DNA from: JAHFLV01 sp964367845
GTDB lineage: Bacteria > Patescibacteriota > Minisyncoccia > Phycocordibacterales > DATGWK01
Direction: 5' to 3'
Length of the DNA: 62,058 nucleotides
Assembly (NCBI GenBank): GCA_964367845.1
Contig: CAYIYW010000001.1
Span: 1 to 62,058, forward strand
Shown: positions 41,692 through 50,542 of the stretch, piece by piece
Position numbering within the stretch: the first letter of the stretch is position 1
How the letters are laid out: each line of letters starts with the position of its first letter
Program-made: the position numbers and the translations under genes
The notes under the pieces: model-generated
The model's input: only the letters and a program-made list of their open reading frames with translations
What the model was told of the DNA's origin: nothing
The model's database searches: none

Positions 41692-42552
41692 GTGCACAAA
41701 CCGTATGTCGTGTCAGCTGACATCTGTTTGCTGATGGAAAAGTGGGCAAGGCAATACGGCTTCGTATTGCCCGCGAGAGAATTCTTTTGCCAGTTGCGGG
41801 AAGAATTCTCAAACTACATGCGCCGAGTTTTCTCAAGCTTCGAGCTTGTCTCGGAGGATGAAATCTCTTGCGGTCTTGCTGAGTTGGTGGCCGAGAGCGG
41901 TCTGCCGGTTGTATCGCTGGATCGCGCCTACTTTGAGAGTGAGCTGAACCTGGAAATTGCCCGCTTAGTGGACAAGAATGGAAAAGATCGTGGTCTCGGC
42001 CATCGTTCAGGAACACCATTGCTCGCTCAACAAATCAGAAAGTTGCAGATGAGTGGCGTGCGCGAGGTGGTGGTTGTAGATGATGTGGTTTTCACGGGTG
42101 CGCTTCTCGAGAGAATCATCGAGCTACTCTCAAGGATACGCATTCGCGTGCCGCTCATTTGCGCCGGTATCGGAATCGTCGGGGGAATCAATCGCATCAG
42201 CGGCACGAAGCGAGAAATCCGTTGTGTTCGCACTTACAAGGAAGTTATTGACGAGGTGTGCGAACGCGATTTTTACCCCGGCGTACCGCTCTCGGGTCGT
42301 CTCCTTGTCGGAGACGACAACATTGGTGTTCCATATATTCTTCCGTTTGGGAAACCAGAAAGTTGGGCGTCCATTCCGTCCGAACAGGCAACGGATTTCT
42401 CGCAGTTCTGTCTTCAGCAAACGGCAACTCTGTTTGATGAAATCGAGCGGCACTCCGGCAGGCCGATTCTTTGCCGAGACCTCGACCGGAAAGTTGTCAG
42501 TTTGCCAATGGACGAAACGCCCTACACGGATGTTCTTCGCAAAATCCTCTAA
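41692..42552 (+). CDS. Phosphoribosyltransferase-fold protein (unknown role)
   Basis: 286 residues from GTG, preceded by AGGAGAAGG. The PRPP-binding loop is EVVVVDDVVFTGALLERIIELL near residue 125, the type I PRTase signature. ISGTKREIRCVRTYKEVIDEVCERDFYPG follows, and a C-terminal domain of about 80 residues (GKPESWASIPSEQATDFSQF) is not typical of purine or pyrimidine PRTases. The complex leader and a strong terminator make it a self-contained, probably regulated unit. The base or nucleotide acceptor is unknown. Confidence 0.78.
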   Translation: MHKPYVVSADICLLMEKWARQYGFVLPAREFFCQLREEFSNYMRRVFSSFELVSEDEISCGLAELVAESGLPVVSLDRAYFESELNLEIARLVDKNGKDRGLGHRSGTPLLAQQIRKLQMSGVREVVVVDDVVFTGALLERIIELLSRIRIRVPLICAGIGIVGGINRISGTKREIRCVRTYKEVIDEVCERDFYPGVPLSGRLLVGDDNIGVPYILPFGKPESWASIPSEQATDFSQFCLQQTATLFDEIERHSGRPILCRDLDRKVVSLPMDETPYTDVLRKIL

Positions 42553-42560
42553 CACGAGGT

Positions 42561-42596
42561 GGCCGATTAGTGTAACAACTGATCGGCCTTTTTTAT
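42561..42596 (+). terminator. Rho-independent terminator
   Basis: GGCCGATTAGT pairs with ACTGATCGGCC around a 6-nt loop, then TTTTTT. Confidence 0.94.
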
Positions 42597-42648
42597 ACAA
42601 AAAAATAACGGTGTCTTGGTCACAAAAACAACCAACCAAGCGAGTTCC

Positions 42649-42891
42649 TCACTTATCCTTCAGCAATTCATCCCAAAATTTGTAGGTCAAACGCATTATT
42701 ACCCAAGAAACCAGAAATATCGGAGAGACCAATAAGGCGAAGGATTTTTCCAGATAATTTCCTTTTTTCTTCCACAGCGTCTGGAACCATTTCGGGCCGT
42801 CTTTATCGCCGAAGGTGAAATTCAAAAAGAGCATCAAAGGAAACATCACTGGGGCCATAATTCCGAACAAGAGTATTTTTAGTATCTTCAT
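42649..42891 (-). CDS. Small membrane protein, 80 residues (unknown)
   Basis: Two hydrophobic segments (ILKILLFGIMAPVMFPLMLFL and SFALLVSPIFLVSWVIMRL) separated by a polar loop (GDKDGPKWFQTLWKKKGNYLEK). No motif suggests a function. It is the last gene before a structured intergenic region of about 300 nt. Confidence 0.6.
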   Translation of the reverse strand: MKILKILLFGIMAPVMFPLMLFLNFTFGDKDGPKWFQTLWKKKGNYLEKSFALLVSPIFLVSWVIMRLTYKFWDELLKDK

Positions 42892-43191
42892 TTATGCGGA
42901 GAGGTTACAATTGTCGCTCGGCATTTCATGTATTTCACTCGGAGCATTCAGATGTAGCTATTGTAAGGCAAGATGAGAAAGAGTCAAAGTAGCACGGTTA
43001 CTACTGACCTTCACTCAACTCCCTCTTGCCTAAAACAATCCTGATGCTCGGAGCGCTCCACGGAGAATGTCGGGAGAACGCTGAATACGTTTGATACTCT
43101 GCCTTGCTCGGAGAGGTAAATCGTCTGGCGCTTCGGGTACATATCCGGCGAAATCTTTCGTCTTTGATGACGCCCAGATATACTCTCGTTA
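42892..43191. other. Structured intergenic region with imperfect inverted repeats
   Basis: About 300 nt without a conventional gene. CTCGGAGCATTCAGAT (from about 42939) and the reverse complement of the stretch ending GATGCTCGGAGC (about 43043-43056) form an imperfect inverted repeat, each followed by an AGGCAAGA-like block. A GGAGCGCTCC palindrome lies inside. On the minus strand a start-less open frame from about 43186 to 43030 reads KTKDFAGYVPEAPDD and ends LRGALRASGLF, so it may hold a decayed gene fragment. Confidence 0.4.
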
Positions 43192-43545
43192 TTATTTTAC
43201 TTTTACCCCAATCGCATAAATTCCATGTTTTTTAATGCCTTTTTCATAACCATCCAGACTGTTATAACTCTTAATTCCACCTTCTATATCCAAACCGCTT
43301 GATAGAACATTTTTAGTTCCTTCTATTTCGAGCATTGCTCTGACATTATCATAATGATGCACAAATAGAACTTCACACGATAATTTCTCACCCGTAACAT
43401 TGTTAGTAAAAGTTATGATATCTCCGGGAACCATCTTTTCATATGTATTTTTCTCAGAATCTATTGGTGTTCTGCCCTCTACTTTCTTCGTCCCAACTTT
43501 TATTGCATTAAACGGTCTGTCGTTTAAATCAAGATTGTAGTTCAT
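43192..43545 (-). CDS. ASCH-domain protein
   Basis: 117 residues. NDRPFNAIKVGTKKVEGR near the N-terminus, PGDIITFTNNVTGEKLSCEVLFVHHY and a C-terminal GIYAIGVKV strand match the ASCH beta-barrel, a putative RNA-binding or nucleotide-derivative hydrolase fold. It overlaps the upstream kinase-like gene by 17 nt and is the last gene of a minus-strand accessory operon. AT-rich. Confidence 0.75.
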   Translation of the reverse strand: MNYNLDLNDRPFNAIKVGTKKVEGRTPIDSEKNTYEKMVPGDIITFTNNVTGEKLSCEVLFVHHYDNVRAMLEIEGTKNVLSSGLDIEGGIKSYNSLDGYEKGIKKHGIYAIGVKVK

Positions 43546-44020
43546 GGATTTTAGATAAAATATAATTTGCCGTTTCTTGGGGAGTTTGTTCTGAATTATC
43601 CATTATCTCTCCGAATGTAGGATTTGGTATTCCAATATCATGATGATGTTTAATTCTTTCTTTTTCCTGCTCAGTTAATTCTCTAGTTCCTCTATTTTCC
43701 AATATCTTTTCAATTTTTGGAGATAGAGTGAAAATATAAATATCAGTTTCGAGATCTTTTAATCCGGATATCATGTAATCATGATTTTTTTGTGAAAGAG
43801 GGTAAGGAACAATTACGCTCATTTCTCTTTTAACGAAATTCCTAATCACAGATAATGCGTTTTCAAGGTTTATAGGCACCGCTTTATCTATGGGCATCCA
43901 CTCAATCATTTCATGGAATGCGTCAATTTCGACAAGAGCTGTATTTGGCAATTTTTGAACCAACATCTTTGCAACTGTGCTTTTTCCCGCGTTTATTGAA
44001 CCATTTAGAAATATGACCAT
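43529..44020 (-). CDS. P-loop kinase-like protein
   Basis: 163 residues. Walker A is FLNGSINAGKSTVAKML (residues 4-20), followed by LVEIDAFHEMIEW, a Walker-B-like or substrate-binding Asp region, and a LENRGTRELTEQEKERIKHH lid-like helix. The fold resembles shikimate or cytidylate-type small-molecule kinases, but the substrate is unclear. It lies 3 nt from the upstream nucleotidyltransferase gene. Confidence 0.75.
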   Translation of the reverse strand: MVIFLNGSINAGKSTVAKMLVQKLPNTALVEIDAFHEMIEWMPIDKAVPINLENALSVIRNFVKREMSVIVPYPLSQKNHDYMISGLKDLETDIYIFTLSPKIEKILENRGTRELTEQEKERIKHHHDIGIPNPTFGEIMDNSEQTPQETANYILSKIHELQS

Positions 44021-44023
44021 AAA

Positions 44024-44806
44024 TTAAAATAATGATTTTATATAATCTTTAATAGAATCATCCTGGTTTATAATCGAAAAATCTTTTTTGAGAATTACTT
44101 CATCTTTTTCTGTCCATTTTTTGTATTCGCCTGTAAAGACGAGATTAATCATTTGTTCGTAAAATTGGAATTTGTCGATTAAATTATTTGATGTTGCATA
44201 TGACTTAAAAACATTATAAAAATTCAGATGGTTGTTTTTTAAATATTTAACCGCTTCCTTTTCACCCCTCCACGGGATATTCCTAAAAGCAATGTATCCG
44301 CATATGACTTCAATCACGCTATATAGTAGCCGCAATTCGAGTGCTTCCAGATACAATGGGTCATTTGATTCAAAATATCTTTTGTTTGCGACAAAATTAT
44401 AATTTATTTTCTGCCAGAAACCATCTTTTTCTTTTGTTGAGACAGGTGATTCTCCGCTTTTGTCTGTTTTGTTTTTAAGTGTCGATAAATTTCCAGATTT
44501 ATCAAATTTAATGTCTGCTTTTTTGAGCCAAGATGTAAAGACGCTGTCCATTGGATTTTCATATTTTCCCGCACAATTTTCAATCCTTTTTAAATCAACT
44601 AAATCAAAAAAGAAAATATCAGCAAATATGTCATCTATCCAACAATATAGAGAATAAAGATTATTCTTGTTCTCTTTCAAGATGATCACCAAATCTATAT
44701 CGCTATATGATTTGGATTCTTTCGTACCATGTGAACCTGTAATAAAAACCGCATTTATATCATTATGTAATTTAAGCTTTTCTGTTATCTTATCTAAAGA
44801 ATTCAT
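44024..44806 (-). CDS. Nucleotidyltransferase-domain protein
   Basis: 260 residues. The N-terminal domain has the polymerase-beta signature VFITGSHGTKESKSYSDIDLVIIL (G-S-x-n-DxD) near residue 20, and a further acidic strand ADIFFFDL near 65. The C-terminal 150 residues are helical. It resembles stand-alone antibiotic nucleotidyltransferases or MNT-type antitoxins. It sits within an operon that contains a second nucleotidyltransferase. Confidence 0.8.
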   Translation of the reverse strand: MNSLDKITEKLKLHNDINAVFITGSHGTKESKSYSDIDLVIILKENKNNLYSLYCWIDDIFADIFFFDLVDLKRIENCAGKYENPMDSVFTSWLKKADIKFDKSGNLSTLKNKTDKSGESPVSTKEKDGFWQKINYNFVANKRYFESNDPLYLEALELRLLYSVIEVICGYIAFRNIPWRGEKEAVKYLKNNHLNFYNVFKSYATSNNLIDKFQFYEQMINLVFTGEYKKWTEKDEVILKKDFSIINQDDSIKDYIKSLF

Positions 44807-44815
44807 AAATTTGTG

Positions 44816-45525
44816 TTAATTTTGCAAGGACTCTACTTTTATCAAAAACCCGTTTATCTCTTTTATGGCCGATTTTTGTTCAGGATTTGATACGGTATCT
44901 AATATAACTAAGGATTTTTTAATCATATCAAAACTGCATTCTTTTGGGATAGTTGAGAGTTCAGGAATTTCTTTTTCGTATTTTTAAATTCGTTCAGTAA
45001 TAGTTCGATAAACGCCACATCTTTTCTTGCCACTTTTTTTATACCGTTAAAACACATACTAATGAAAAAAGTTACTCTGCCATAAATATCCCTCGGAGTC
45101 ATTTTTGTCTCCGGAATTATGCTGCCAACCTCAATTGGCTTTCTTTCAAAAAGAATCTTAGAATCTGGCAGTACTCTTGAACTTGAAAATGGGCATAGGT
45201 AAAAATCTACTCTAATTAACTCGCCATCAATTTTATATATTATTGCAGTCTGGATTCCATTAAGAGGAAAATTATTTTGTAATTCATGTAGAAGTATTAT
45301 TTCGCCAAACTTAGCGTAGGAAGACGTCCTGTCTTCTATGACTTTTTGAATTTTGTCATCTTCAAATGTTATCCAGACATCGATGTCACTTAATGCATCG
45401 TTTGTCCCCCGAGCAATTGAGCCGAAAACATGAGCTTCAATTGCATCGTCCTTGAAAAAATCTACGATATTATGGATCGTTCTTTCACAGATACTTTTCA
45501 TTTTTTTAGTAAATTCTATATTCAT
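44816..45525 (-). pseudogene. Nucleotidyltransferase-domain protein with a late frameshift
   Basis: The N-terminal 190 residues carry VFGSIARGTNDALSDIDVWITF (GSxxRG and DxD) and a third acidic strand LIRVDFYLC. The frame ends at 44923, but the alternative frame from about 44985 continues smoothly (EIPELSTIPKECSFDMIKKS) to a stop at 44816, 9 nt before the next gene. A one-base change in the T5/A3 tract near 44985 explains it. A sequencing error is as likely as a true mutation. Confidence 0.75.
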
Positions 45526-45526
45526 A

Positions 45527-46351
45527 TTAAAATTTACTTATTTCCTCATCGTGTTTTTGTGCTTCTCCCCAAAGCTTTTTCAAGGTGGTTTCAAAGTTAT
45601 TACCTGAAGCAACACTATCCAAATATATTTTCTTGAAATATTCCGTCATGCTTACATCGCTAATTTTAATATCTTTAAATGAAGAATAACCCCATCTTTC
45701 GGGTTTGATCAGCTCCTTAATTTTAGGATGGCATTGCAGAATAATAGGGTCCATAATTTCACTCAATCTCCAAGCCAATCTGGGGCTTTCATACTCTCTG
45801 CGATCCATATCTGGAAATACCTCTTTCCATTTTTTAAACCAAAGAAAATGCAGTATCTCGTGGGCCGAAGTTTCAATCTACTTAGCTATATTCTCATAAC
45901 CGACACAAAATTGATATTTATCCAAAAAACGCGGATAAACCGGCATATTGGAAATATAGCCGACAATTTCCGGCTTATCTTCCGGCCACTCAGTCTCAAA
46001 GTGTTCCGATAAAGCTTCCAAAAACTCCGGTCTGATTTTCTCCCATTCTGACTTGATATCTTCTTTACTAGCCAACATTTTTTCGTTCGTCCTTGCAGAT
46101 AAATCTTCCAAAAATTCTTTAAACTTTTTCATGCATTCCTCTTTATCCTTGCATTCTTTCTGAATTGTTCGCAACTCTGGATATACTTTATCAAATACAG
46201 AAGAAAATCTTCCTCTTTTCATAAAAGAATAAAAAAGTTCCGTTTCTCTATCGATATCTATTAGTTCAAACCTACATTCGGGTAATTTCTCGAGGCCAAA
46301 TTCTGTTTCGGTAATGTTTGGTTGTGTATTAATTGGTTCTGATTTCTTCAT
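45527..46351 (-). pseudogene. HExxH metallopeptidase-like protein with an in-frame amber codon
   Basis: 275 codons in one frame, broken by a TAG at 45878-45880. Before it: KYQFCVGYENIAK. Directly after it: IETSAHEILHFLWFKKW, whose HEILH is a zinc-peptidase motif (45848-45862), then a continuing helical domain to SKF. Neither half alone is a sensible protein. TAG ends normal genes in this window (parB, for example), so recoding is unlikely. A point mutation or base error is the simplest reading. It heads the minus-strand operon. Confidence 0.75.
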
Positions 46352-46475
46352 AATCTATGGTAAATACTCCCCACCTTTACTGACCTAATACCTGTTTTTC
46401 TCTTTTGAGACATAATACTATACTTGTTGGCGTCTTCAGAGTAATTACCTATTTTTTAAATACTGCAATAACCCA

Positions 46476-47120
46476 ATGGATCTCCATAAAGATGTAATCA
46501 AATATGACCTTGTCTGGATCGGTGAAGTCCATGGCATTAGAGAAAATTATGATGCGTATAAGATTATACTACCCAAACTAGCCAGGAATGGTTTCAAAGA
46601 TATATTATGGGAAATGCCATATGATTTTTCAAGAGAAAGCATGAGCACTGAGGACGGTCGGATTAGTTCGTTCTCCATTGATTTTTTGGAGTGGATACAT
46701 AATCAAATAGAAGCTGGAAAACTAGATGGCCTTACTTTATTTGGAAATAGAAAACCTGAAAAAAAGAACGGGACGATTGATTACGAAGAGACCATGGCTG
46801 AAGAAATGTTGGAGATTATCAGAGGCAATGAAGCTAAAAAATACGTAATTCTGACAGGCAATTATCACATGCAAAAATCGGATAAAAGAGGTAGTACGAC
46901 TGAAAAATGTATAGATTATATAGAAAAAAAGACCGAACTTAAAATACTTACAATCGAACTTAAGTATAGTGGTGGGACTTTTTATAATTACGGCGCAAGA
47001 AAATTACCAGATTCGTCCACAGCAAGAGACGCCAAATTGGAAACATTGGAATACGGTGATGTTCTCAAACTCAATGTAGGTGAAGCGCATGCAGTATTTA
47101 AAAACCCGACTACTTTATAG
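46476..47120 (+). CDS. ChaN/EreA-like (Tiki superfamily) protein
   Basis: 214 residues. LVWIGEVHGIRENYDAYKIIL at the N-terminus and ILTGNYHMQKSDKRG in the second half give the conserved GExH and GxxH motifs of the EreA/ChaN/TraB superfamily. These include erythromycin esterases, heme-binding lipoproteins and proteases. No signal peptide is present. Function within this group cannot be fixed. It is divergent from the HExxH gene. Confidence 0.65.
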   Translation: MDLHKDVIKYDLVWIGEVHGIRENYDAYKIILPKLARNGFKDILWEMPYDFSRESMSTEDGRISSFSIDFLEWIHNQIEAGKLDGLTLFGNRKPEKKNGTIDYEETMAEEMLEIIRGNEAKKYVILTGNYHMQKSDKRGSTTEKCIDYIEKKTELKILTIELKYSGGTFYNYGARKLPDSSTARDAKLETLEYGDVLKLNVGEAHAVFKNPTTL

Positions 47121-47416
47121 CATGCCTGTACCGGTCCTTTTCGGTGTTTGCGCCAGTTCAAGCTCATTTACCTGGGAGGAAGGGGTCATTTGATGCTCAT
47201 TATGTATGGGAGGAGAATGGAGTCGTGTTTTTTTTTTAACAAAATAAACCACACTAGCTGAACGAAAAAAAAAAATTTAAAACAAAAATTTGATTANNNN
47301 NNNNNNATTATTGTATGGGAATATAGCAAGGAGTCAAAGAATAACGGCAACGCGCACCCGCACACAGCGAATTAATTTTCAGACAGCCCTCGCCGATTTT
47401 GGTATATAATCACCCC
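47121..47416. other. Intergenic region with a 10-N gap and homopolymer runs
   Basis: T10 near 47229 and A11 near 47266 lie just before ten Ns (47297-47306). No gene is visible. Two SD-like GGGAGGA strings are not followed by a long frame. The low-quality look suggests a weakly supported contig join. Confidence 0.7.
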
Positions 47417-48336
47417 ATGACATGGTTACTAGCCGCCGTTATACCGCCCATTCTCTGGGCGCTTGTCAATCACACTGACAAATATTTATTATCCAAGACG
47501 AGGCACAAGTCGTCGGTTGATGTGCTGATGGTTTACTCTACAGGGTTTTCGCTGGTGGTTTTGCCCGTCCTTTTTTATTTCGCCCGGACGGAATTGTTTT
47601 TGGATTGGCAGCAAATTATCATTCAACTCGTTGGCGGCATTCTTCTGACCCTTTCCATTTATTTCTATCTAATCGCCCTAAACAAGGACGAGACATCGGT
47701 CGTTATGCCGTTTGCCCTGCTGACACCGGTTTTTGGCTACGCGTTTTCGTATCTTCTTTTAGGCGAGGTTTTGTCGGTAAAGCAGTTAATCGCCTGCGTG
47801 ATTATTATTGTCGGGGCTCTCGTGCTGTCGTTGGAATTTGAAGAGGAGAGGAAAATCAAAATTAAACACGGCGTGCTCTTGTTCATGGCACTGGCCATGG
47901 CGGCTCAAGCGGCTCAAGAGACGCTTTTTAAATTTGCGACAATTAAAATTCTTTTGCGGTGTCCCTGTTCTGGCTTCATTTGGGGATTCTGGTCTGCGGT
48001 CTGGCGCTGATTGCCTTCCGAAAAGGATTGTTCGGACAATTCGTTGATTCAGTCAGAGTAAACGGCAGAACGATGTTTGGTGTAAATTTTGTTTCGGAAG
48101 GTCTATCGGCCGTCGCATACATGGTTCGTGATTATGCCGTACTTCTGGCGCCGATAACGATTATCATGACACTGAACGGTTATCAGCCGGTGTTTGTTTT
48201 TGTTCTGGGAATAATTCTTACGCTTTTAGCTCCGAAATTAGTCAATGAAAAAATCAAGCCCAGACATCTCATTCACAAGGGCTCGGCGATTTTGATTATT
48301 CTGGTCGGGACGATACTGATTGCCGGGACGGTGTAG
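47417..48336 (+). pseudogene. EamA/DMT-family transporter with a frameshift
   Basis: The first part (MTWLLAAVIPPILWALVNHTDKY) shows five TM helices of an EamA repeat, with ETSVVMPFALLTPVFGYAFSYLLLGE. The frame ends at 48010, while the adjacent frame from about 47950 (FAVSLFWLHLG) carries the remaining five helices to 48336 (APITIIMTLNGYQPVFVFVLG). Total length is 920 nt, one base off a multiple of three. A single indel near 47950 splits an otherwise normal ten-TM transporter. Substrate unknown. Confidence 0.8.
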
Positions 48337-48355
48337 GGGCGGACTCTTGCTACTT

Positions 48356-49204
48356 ATGAAAAACATTATTGTAAAAGAAGACTGCAAGGCCGAAATAGAG
48401 ATATTTTTTAATTTCCTACACAATAAGGAATACCCACAGCATAGAAATATGATATTTTTTCACTTTCCGGAATTAAAATATTTGATTGAAGGAAATCCAG
48501 AAAACGAGGTAGGAATCATTAAGAATTTTATACAAAAAACCAGATCACAGAATAAAAAGAATATAGAAAGATCGACCACATATATAGAAGGTGCTGTTCG
48601 GGACAATGGAGAAATATCTCTGCAAACACTCGCCAATCTAATGAATTATAATCTGAGCCATGCTAAGGAAGATTATATACTGATTCCAACAATTTTTCCT
48701 GTGAGTCCGTTCAGTGGCAATACTTTTTTTTATTCAATATACAAATCCCTGCAAGGTGTCACGGAGTACCCAAAGGTTCTTGCTGTGGCAGTACATGAAA
48801 TTTCTCACATGATGCTTCTTGACATTTTAATAGAGAAAAATGTCAGCCTAGATAATTTTACAAAATATTTCGTAAAAGAACTCATTGCTCCGATTTTGGT
48901 ATTTCAAGATGACTTTACTGGTATATTTAAAAATGAGATTGTCGGAAATTACAATGTGTTAGAGATATATTTTAAGAAAAATGGCCAAACCGTTAAAGCG
49001 TTTGATTATTTCCTGAAAAAATTTGAGGACAACAGGGCAAACGGCAAGACATTTAGCGAATTTCTGGACGACATGATTGCGCATTGTCTGAAAATAAAGG
49101 AACCGATAAAAGAAAAGCGGTTGTTTGATAACAAACATGGTTTACAAATTTTGGCAGACCCCGAACTTCTTAGGCAATTCAGAGAACCAATTCTGATAGA
49201 TTGA
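48356..49204 (+). CDS. HExxH putative zinc metallopeptidase (unknown family)
   Basis: 282 residues from the ATG at 48356. The motif LAVAVHEISHMMLLD near residue 150 is a typical HExxH zinc site in a helix. The rest is helical with no TM segment or signal peptide. The third metal ligand is not obvious. AT-rich. It follows the transporter by 19 nt. It differs in length and flanking motifs from the other HExxH proteins at 45527 and 60513. Confidence 0.7.
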   Translation: MKNIIVKEDCKAEIEIFFNFLHNKEYPQHRNMIFFHFPELKYLIEGNPENEVGIIKNFIQKTRSQNKKNIERSTTYIEGAVRDNGEISLQTLANLMNYNLSHAKEDYILIPTIFPVSPFSGNTFFYSIYKSLQGVTEYPKVLAVAVHEISHMMLLDILIEKNVSLDNFTKYFVKELIAPILVFQDDFTGIFKNEIVGNYNVLEIYFKKNGQTVKAFDYFLKKFEDNRANGKTFSEFLDDMIAHCLKIKEPIKEKRLFDNKHGLQILADPELLRQFREPILID

Positions 49205-49401
49205 CATTGAACTGTGCTGGACATTTTTAAATGTTTTAGACTCAGATTACGTTAGATTGAGAACCTGTTCGGGTTGCCCATGTCGGCTAAAACGGTTGTT
49301 TTTCTATCACAATAATGATTGCCGGGGCGGTATAGCGCGGAGTAGCTGGTGTAGAAACATTTGACGGCATTGAATATTCATTTTGCTACTGTTGTCAGAT
49401 A
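49205..49401. other. Intergenic region, transporter-end echo
   Basis: No gene seen. ATTGCCGGGGCGGTATAG near 49319 closely matches the last codons of the transporter (ATTGCCGGGACGGTGTAG at about 48319), so part of the region may be the remains of a second EamA-type gene. Confidence 0.4.
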
Positions 49402-49429
49402 TTGACAACAAATAAAATACCTCTAAAGT
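49402..49429 (+). promoter_or_regulatory. Promoter of the putative graspetide precursor
   Basis: TTGACA (49402-49407), 16 nt, TAAAGT (49424-49429). The leader of about 115 nt contains an 11-codon ORF and CTCTTTTCCA (49531-49540), a weak boxA-like match, just before the SD. Confidence 0.7.
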
Positions 49430-49464
49430 AAAATGAGAGTTGAAACTGTCTTAAGAAAGGAGGA

Positions 49465-49500
49465 ATGGTAGAGAGTTCACAGTTTTTGTTCTGGCTTTGA
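49465..49500 (+). CDS. 11-residue upstream ORF in the precursor leader
   Basis: MVESSQFLFWL, with a perfect AAGGAGG about 5 nt before the ATG. It ends 52 nt before the precursor start. A very short, strongly initiated ORF in a leader suggests attenuation or translational control (inference). Confidence 0.4.
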   Translation: MVESSQFLFWL

Positions 49501-49552
49501 GCGTGAAGGTGTGGGTCATCTTTTTCCTAACTCTTTTCCAAGGAGATGCATT

Positions 49553-49744
49553 ATGAATGTCGCCTGTTCTCATGAGTCTCGTGTCGGCACGCAGGAGGTT
49601 CCCAAGCCAGTCCCTCTTCTCTTGAGAATGAGAGAGAAGATCTCTGGCGAAGTAGACGGGAATTCCGAATGCGGTGATCACCCGACGTATTCGGGGGCGA
49701 CTCAAACGCCCCACGGCGATGTGTATGACTATGAGACGGACTGA
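49553..49744 (+). CDS. Candidate graspetide (omega-ester RiPP) precursor peptide
   Basis: 63 residues with SD AAGGAG before the ATG. The middle VPKPVPLLLRMREKI looks like the amphipathic recognition helix of microviridin-type leaders (PFFARFL-like). The C-terminal TYSGATQTPHGDVYDYETD has Thr/Ser residues followed by Asp and Glu, the donor and acceptor spacing expected for omega-ester rings. A matching MvdC/MvdD-type ATP-grasp ligase lies 0.8 kb downstream. Its own promoter and a strong terminator support expression. The precursor role is inferred and no homologue is recalled. Confidence 0.55.
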   Translation: MNVACSHESRVGTQEVPKPVPLLLRMREKISGEVDGNSECGDHPTYSGATQTPHGDVYDYETD

Positions 49745-49764
49745 CCATTCGTGGTCATGCGCCC

Positions 49765-49799
49765 AAAATGTGGAGACACACCTTGTTCTCCACATTTTT
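49765..49799. terminator. Strong (bidirectional) terminator
   Basis: AAAATGTGGAGA (49765-49776) and TCTCCACATTTT (49787-49798) form a perfect 12-bp stem followed by T. It serves the precursor on plus and probably the TPR gene on minus. Confidence 0.93.
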
Positions 49800-49801
49800 A
49801 A

Positions 49802-50470
49802 TTATTTGTCATTCGGAAAATTGCTTTTGAGCACTGAACGCATAGAGGCTCCAATTTTGTTATTCGGTAATTCACACAGTGTTTTTTTTAGATATTCTCT
49901 CGCCAATTTATCTCTACCAATATTCTTGTAAAAATTGGCCATGACCCCGGTTAAGTGGTATTTTGGCGTTTTTTCCTTCCGACCGAGTCTCGCATATTTC
50001 TTATACCATTTTGCCGCCAGTCCTAATTTCCCCAGTCTTTGGTACACATCCGCCATTCGATTTGCCATAAGAGAATTAGAATTTTTTCTAAAATTTTCCT
50101 TGGCGAGTGCTATCGCCATCACATTTCCCTCAATGGCATATATCTGGGCAAGAAAAATTTTCGCATTTATTATGGTTTTATGCGTCGCACCAATTTCTTC
50201 TTCCAGAGAAATAAGTTTTTTGAGAATTTTAGTTGCCTCTTTGATTTTCCTTCGGGCGGCGGTTATTTTTCCCGGAGAATTTACATTCCAATAATTTTTT
50301 AGGGCCACATGATAAAGCAGAAATGCAAAATCAAGGAATAAATCGGGATAATCTCTGCAGTTCTTATTTTTTAGAATTGGCCGTATCAATTTCACACCTT
50401 CTTCGCGGGTATCTGTGATACTGTGATTGTGTAGTATTTTCCGAAGTTTGGGGATGTGTATTTTTGACAT
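49802..50470 (-). CDS. TPR-like repeat protein
   Basis: 222 residues, all helical. Degenerate tetratricopeptide repeats are visible: LAQIYAIEGNVMAIALAKENF, MADVYQRLGKLGLAAKWYKKYARLG, and FYKNIGRDKLAREYLKKTL. TPRs scaffold protein-protein contacts. It lies on the opposite strand between the putative precursor and the ATP-grasp ligase, so a role in that pathway is not implied. AT-rich. Confidence 0.75.
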   Translation of the reverse strand: MSKIHIPKLRKILHNHSITDTREEGVKLIRPILKNKNCRDYPDLFLDFAFLLYHVALKNYWNVNSPGKITAARRKIKEATKILKKLISLEEEIGATHKTIINAKIFLAQIYAIEGNVMAIALAKENFRKNSNSLMANRMADVYQRLGKLGLAAKWYKKYARLGRKEKTPKYHLTGVMANFYKNIGRDKLAREYLKKTLCELPNNKIGASMRSVLKSNFPNDK

Positions 50471-50516
50471 ACGTTACTTATTATTGTAATCTTAACCCAG
50501 AATCAGCTCTTTCGCA
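50464..50516 (+). promoter_or_regulatory. Promoter and boxA-like site of the ATP-grasp ligase
   Basis: TTGACA (50464-50469), exactly 17 nt, TAATCT (50487-50492). AGCTCTTTCGCA (50505-50516), right after the predicted start site, matches the rrn boxA consensus TGCTCTTTAACA at 9 of 12 positions. An AAGGGG SD precedes the ATG at 50543. Confidence 0.7.
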
Positions 50517-50542
50517 AGCGCCTTCTAGCGCAAGGGGTAGTC

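Noticed and set aside
45876..45880. Amber (TAG) recoding in this organism
   Set aside because: TAG ends several intact genes, for example parB, and no other in-frame TAG inside a conserved gene was seen.
49802..50470. TPR protein as part of the graspetide pathway
   Set aside because: It is on the opposite strand, AT-rich and TPRs are generic; its position between the two genes is not evidence of function.
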